The position numbers and the translations under genes are program-made. The notes under the pieces were generated by a model. It did not search any database. It had not been told where the DNA came from and saw nothing but the letters and a program-made list of their open reading frames with translations. This document shows positions 6,553 through 9,531 of a DNA stretch of 9,531 nt, one piece after another (positions within the stretch are counted from its first letter, which is position 1; every line of letters begins with the position of its first letter). The stretch comes from Eubacteriales Family XIII. Incertae Sedis bacterium (lineage in GTDB: Bacteria; Bacillota; Clostridia; Peptostreptococcales; Anaerovoracaceae). The stretch covers positions 1-9,531 of the forward strand of contig JAITEX010000034.1 of assembly GCA_031281765.1 (NCBI GenBank), given 5' to 3'.

Positions 6553-7494
6553 CTACATCAACGCGCTTATCATATCCGAAATCGTCTTGACGGAATCCGG
6601 ATGCCGGAGTATCACGGCATTCGAGCCCGAAGCGAGGCTGGCGGCAGCGGTCGATATTTCCATATCCACGCCGCGCTGCTCCACAGGCCCCCATTCGGGG
6701 AAATCCGCTTCGGAAACTATGGCCTCTTTGACGGACCATGCTTCCGCCGACACGGGAGTAATAATAGGCGTCTGCAGCGAATCGTCGTTTTGCGACAGGG
6801 CCGCGCTCTTGATGCGTTCCATAGCGGAGGCAACATATTCGAAACCGTAACCGGCGGCGGCCTGCCCCACATTCATCACAAGGTTGCCGTTCGACACGCC
6901 CATCTGCGAAATCACCACATTCAGCTGCTTCGCGAGGTTGATGTCGACGGCCGATTCCGCGCCGATTTTCTGGTTGTAGGCGAGTACGGCGCCAACGGCA
7001 ATCCCCTTGTAATTGTCCTCCGTGGCCGAGAGCAACAATACGTTCTTACCCTGCAGCGCCTCGGCGATCTTGCCGAGCAGAGTCCCGTCCTTTTCCGCGT
7101 TCCCCGTGCCCTGGATCACGAGGGGCAGGGTCACGGCCCCGGCAACCTCCATCGCGATCTTTACGGCGTCTTCGACGGGCATATCGTCGCCATTCGGGTC
7201 GGCGCTTTCGAGGTCTAAGCACACAAATGACGCGCCGGGCATTTCACAGGCGCGCTTCGCGACGTCGGAAAGCGTTTCCGCGCCCTCATAGAATGCGGCG
7301 ATGCCGGGCACATCGCGGCGCGGCCCCTTGTCCGAGAATTCGACGCCGACTAAGGGCGGATTCTTGATGGGCGCGTCGAAGCTGTAGAACGGGTAGACGT
7401 TTTCACCGCCGAGGGTGACGGCGCTGTCTCCTGTCCCGATGGTCGTTTCCGCAACAGACGCGGAAAAGACCTGTGGATTTCGTTTGAATGCCAT
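6553..7494 (-). CDS. acsD: AcsD, corrinoid/iron-sulfur protein small (delta) subunit
   Basis: AcsD is the small CFeSP subunit; it pairs with AcsC and helps to cap the corrinoid. The 313-residue protein fits the family length (about 310-325). It begins with a beta-rich N-terminus (TIGTGDSAVTLGGENVYPFY at 18-37), followed by a TIM-barrel pattern containing FVCLDLESADPNG, LPLVIQGTGNAEKDG, NVLLLSATEDNYK, NLVMNVGQAAAGYGFEYVAS and a C-terminal AVILRHPDSVKTI. The start ATG has AAGGAGGA at 7501-7508, 6 bases upstream. It lies 36 bases after acsB and 17 bases before acsC. It ends in TAG. Read-through here would run 17 codons into acsC in another frame, through a second TAG, before a TGA, so read-through looks undesirable at this site. 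Confidence 0.95.
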   Translation of the reverse strand: MAFKRNPQVFSASVAETTIGTGDSAVTLGGENVYPFYSFDAPIKNPPLVGVEFSDKGPRRDVPGIAAFYEGAETLSDVAKRACEMPGASFVCLDLESADPNGDDMPVEDAVKIAMEVAGAVTLPLVIQGTGNAEKDGTLLGKIAEALQGKNVLLLSATEDNYKGIAVGAVLAYNQKIGAESAVDINLAKQLNVVISQMGVSNGNLVMNVGQAAAGYGFEYVASAMERIKSAALSQNDDSLQTPIITPVSAEAWSVKEAIVSEADFPEWGPVEQRGVDMEISTAAASLASGSNAVILRHPDSVKTISDMISALM

Positions 7495-7500
7495 GCGGTT

Positions 7501-7508
7501 TCCTCCTT
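7501..7508 (-). promoter_or_regulatory. Ribosome binding site of acsD
   Basis: AAGGAGGA on the minus strand, 6 bases before ATG 7494, in the 36-base gap after the acsB TAA. Confidence 0.8.
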
Positions 7509-7530
7509 ATTACGCTCCAAACAAAACAAC

Positions 7531-9531
7531 TTATATCAACGGTTCAAATCCGAGAACCGGGTGCCCTTTTTCAGCGAGGAATTCTATCAGTGCTTCCGGA
7601 TCCTCCGTAATGGTCTCATCCCCTATCATCGAAGTGAAATTATCCACATCATAAAGTTCCTTCGCGGTCTTGTCGAGCTTTGCGCCGACGAGTTCCTTCA
7701 GCGCTTTCGGCATCCATACTATCCTGCCCGGGCCACCCTCGGCGCGCATGAACTTCCGCGACGAGATGAACTGCTTGCCGTGACCCATAAAGCCCGGCGT
7801 CTGCACGCCCCCGCCCGTCATTGAAGCCATTTCCGGGAAGGACATACCGAGGGGCGTCATGCCCATATGTTCGCGGTTCACTATCACCACGCCGCTTGAG
7901 AACGGCTCGATGCCGCAGATGCACTCGAAGCAGCCGCAGCTCGTCATCGGGTCCTGCATAATGGAATAGAGCGTTACCTGCTCGAGATTGCCGTGCGAGG
8001 ACTTGTATACAAACTCGTTCACATCCTCCCAAATGCCGACGTTCTCGTCCACCACGCGCTTCTTCGTCACGACCTGGCACGGCCCGTTCGCATCGAGTTG
8101 GTTTGTCGCCTTCGCGTCGAGCCACGATACGGCGCCGCAGAGCCCGAGTCGTTCGGGCGTCACCACGCAGACGTGGGCCGGGGAGAACGACTGGCAGAGA
8201 ATGCAGCTATAGAATTCCTCGACGCTCTCGTCCGTCATGGATCCGAGCCGCGCGTCGCGGTCATCATACGCCTTCTTCGCGACCTCGCTCAGTTCGTGAC
8301 AGAGATCCTGATCGGTGATAATAGTCACCTGACACTTGTCGACGACGGCCTCATATTCGCTCTTTATCTTCGCATAGATGACTTCCCCGAGATGTTTCGC
8401 GCGGAAACCCGCGTCATAGGCGGCCTTGCTGACGCGCAGGCGCAGAATATCCCGCTGCCCCGTATGCATGACGCCCTCTATACAGTTCAGGAAATTATGG
8501 AAATTGCGTTCAAAGACTGGTTCGAAGTCCGACTGCATATCCTTGCCCGCGACCTCCGCGAGGAAGCCTATCGCGAATTCGGCGCCCACCTCATACTCGT
8601 CGAAATCCTTGCCTATCAGTTCAATCTTGTGGTCCTCGATTTCATGGGAATCCTTCATACGCACGAGCTCAAAGCAATCGAAGCGCGCGCCGTCGCAGTC
8701 GATTTGCGTCTCCTTGCGGCGGACTATCTCACCCTCGAACGCCGTCGAAAACGCCACCGGTATATCGATATTTGTGACTTTTATCTTGATGTCGCGCGCT
8801 TCGAGCGAAGTCTCGATGAAATTCTCCGTGTCCTTCTGTATGATAATAGTCTTTGGCACGCTCCACATATCGTTCTCGTCGTTCGTGATGACCGGAAATC
8901 CCATCGCGATGGCGCCCGCGCCGCAGGCGACCACGATGTCCTCCACCGGTTCATAGACATTCACAAAGGCATGGATACGGTAGAAGGTATAATCGTCAAA
9001 TTCCTCACGGTCGCCGGGTTTGACCGCACCGAATATCATCGCGGCCCGGTAGACGAACGAAATGACATGCGCCACGCACCAGATGTCCGGGCCGACAGCG
9101 ACCACGCGGACAGGAAAGCCCATATTCAGATTCAGGCGCCGCGCCTGTTCGATGACCTCACCGATGAGAAATACGAAGATGCCGCGCGTCTGATAGCCCT
9201 TGATAAGGTCGACGGCGGCCTGATCCGACGGCGCTTCTCCGTAGAGAACGACAAAACCCGGAATATCGTCCGTGACAAGGGGCACGCCGAGTTCGCGCAC
9301 CTCCGCGTCGGAGAGATGTCCGTGATACTCGCCCTTGTACGGGTTCGGGTCTTTTGCATACTTGCAGGCCTCGATGACTTCCGCAGCAAGGAAGGTCGCA
9401 AACCCCGTCTTGAACACCGTCGAGGTGTTCGGCGTCTTGCCGTTCCACTCTTTCACCGTCTTGAAGCATTCGTTCAGTTTCGCGAGCGTCGTCACGTTTT
9501 CGCCGAGATAGGCGGAGTGTATCGCGAGGAA
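7531..9531 (-). CDS. acsB: AcsB, acetyl-CoA synthase subunit of CODH/ACS (5' end outside window)
   Basis: AcsB joins the CFeSP methyl group, CO and CoA into acetyl-CoA at the Ni-Ni-[4Fe-4S] A-cluster. The frame stays open to the right edge, so the GTG at 9495 is internal; 666 residues are visible. The A-cluster ligands are all present: C443 and C446 in SCILC, C455 in HVC, C465 in GLCGAVSW, and C532-G533-C534 in MTSCGCFE. As I remember the Moorella protein (506, 509, 518, 528, 595-597), the offset is a constant 63 residues, so roughly 63 N-terminal residues are missing here and the core has no net insertion or deletion between the ligand sites. The N-terminal domain present makes this the bacterial form rather than the shorter archaeal CdhC. 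The end, GHPVLGFEPLI then TAA, matches GHPALTMDPIM of Moorella. It is the first gene of the operon seen here; the CODH gene acsA may lie beyond the edge. Confidence 0.97.
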   Translation of the reverse strand, partial: FLAIHSAYLGENVTTLAKLNECFKTVKEWNGKTPNTSTVFKTGFATFLAAEVIEACKYAKDPNPYKGEYHGHLSDAEVRELGVPLVTDDIPGFVVLYGEAPSDQAAVDLIKGYQTRGIFVFLIGEVIEQARRLNLNMGFPVRVVAVGPDIWCVAHVISFVYRAAMIFGAVKPGDREEFDDYTFYRIHAFVNVYEPVEDIVVACGAGAIAMGFPVITNDENDMWSVPKTIIIQKDTENFIETSLEARDIKIKVTNIDIPVAFSTAFEGEIVRRKETQIDCDGARFDCFELVRMKDSHEIEDHKIELIGKDFDEYEVGAEFAIGFLAEVAGKDMQSDFEPVFERNFHNFLNCIEGVMHTGQRDILRLRVSKAAYDAGFRAKHLGEVIYAKIKSEYEAVVDKCQVTIITDQDLCHELSEVAKKAYDDRDARLGSMTDESVEEFYSCILCQSFSPAHVCVVTPERLGLCGAVSWLDAKATNQLDANGPCQVVTKKRVVDENVGIWEDVNEFVYKSSHGNLEQVTLYSIMQDPMTSCGCFECICGIEPFSSGVVIVNREHMGMTPLGMSFPEMASMTGGGVQTPGFMGHGKQFISSRKFMRAEGGPGRIVWMPKALKELVGAKLDKTAKELYDVDNFTSMIGDETITEDPEALIEFLAEKGHPVLGFEPLI

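Noticed and set aside
6502..6555. Pyrrolysine read-through at the acsD TAG
   Set aside because: It would run into acsC through a second TAG before a TGA, adding about 17 residues with no family support; termination is more likely.
6536..6739. 68-codon upstream extension of the acsC frame
   Set aside because: It overlaps acsD in another frame, has no family similarity, and the AGGAGG at 6544-6549 sets the start at 6535.
6541..7218. 225-codon open frame on the plus strand
   Set aside because: It lies wholly antisense to acsD, which has a strong family match and ribosome site; the product has no recognisable motif and is a GC-rich shadow frame.
8426..8956. 176-codon plus-strand frame within acsB
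   Set aside because: Antisense shadow of acsB; composition is Ser- and Arg-rich without any known motif.

Overview
The window looks like a GC-rich (high-50s % by eye) anaerobic bacterium that fixes CO2 or oxidises acetate through the Wood-Ljungdahl (reductive acetyl-CoA) pathway and that also carries pyrrolysine (Pyl) biosynthesis. A Clostridia-like Firmicute is my best guess, based on the bacterial-type acetyl-CoA synthase, the strong AGGAGG-type ribosome binding sites and the membrane-anchored CapA-type protein. A deltaproteobacterial-type host is not excluded.

Left part, plus strand (about 95-2588): an extended -10 promoter is followed by a TIGR00300 / LOR-SDH family gene (archaeal-type ornithine cyclodeaminase relatives) that lacks much of the usual N-terminal domain. 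A CapA-type metallophosphatase gene follows 24 bases later, probably in the same transcript. These two genes converge on the minus-strand operon, with only 44 bases between the stop codons.

Right part, minus strand (9531 down to 2633): one tightly packed operon that enters from beyond the right edge. In transcription order it is acsB (acetyl-CoA synthase, 5' end missing), acsD and acsC (small and large subunits of the corrinoid iron-sulfur protein, CFeSP), acsE (methyltetrahydrofolate:CFeSP methyltransferase), a protein with a methionine-synthase-activation-like fold and a C-terminal four-cysteine motif, and pylD (3-methylornithyl-lysine dehydrogenase, the last step of Pyl synthesis). AcsE moves the methyl group from tetrahydrofolate to the cobalt of AcsCD, AcsB joins it to CO and CoA, and the activation-like protein is a candidate for rescuing oxidised cobalt.

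The most interesting point joins the last two genes. The activation-like gene has its best ribosome binding site 30 bases upstream of its first ATG in the uninterrupted frame. From that site an ATG opens nine in-frame codons, meets a TAG, and then continues in frame into the full protein. Because a Pyl gene is next in the same operon, this TAG could be read as pyrrolysine near the N-terminus. The alternative is a nine-codon leader peptide whose stop touches the real start (TAGATG). Three of the seven complete genes (acsD, acsE, pylD) also end in TAG, which is notable where TAG may be a sense codon.
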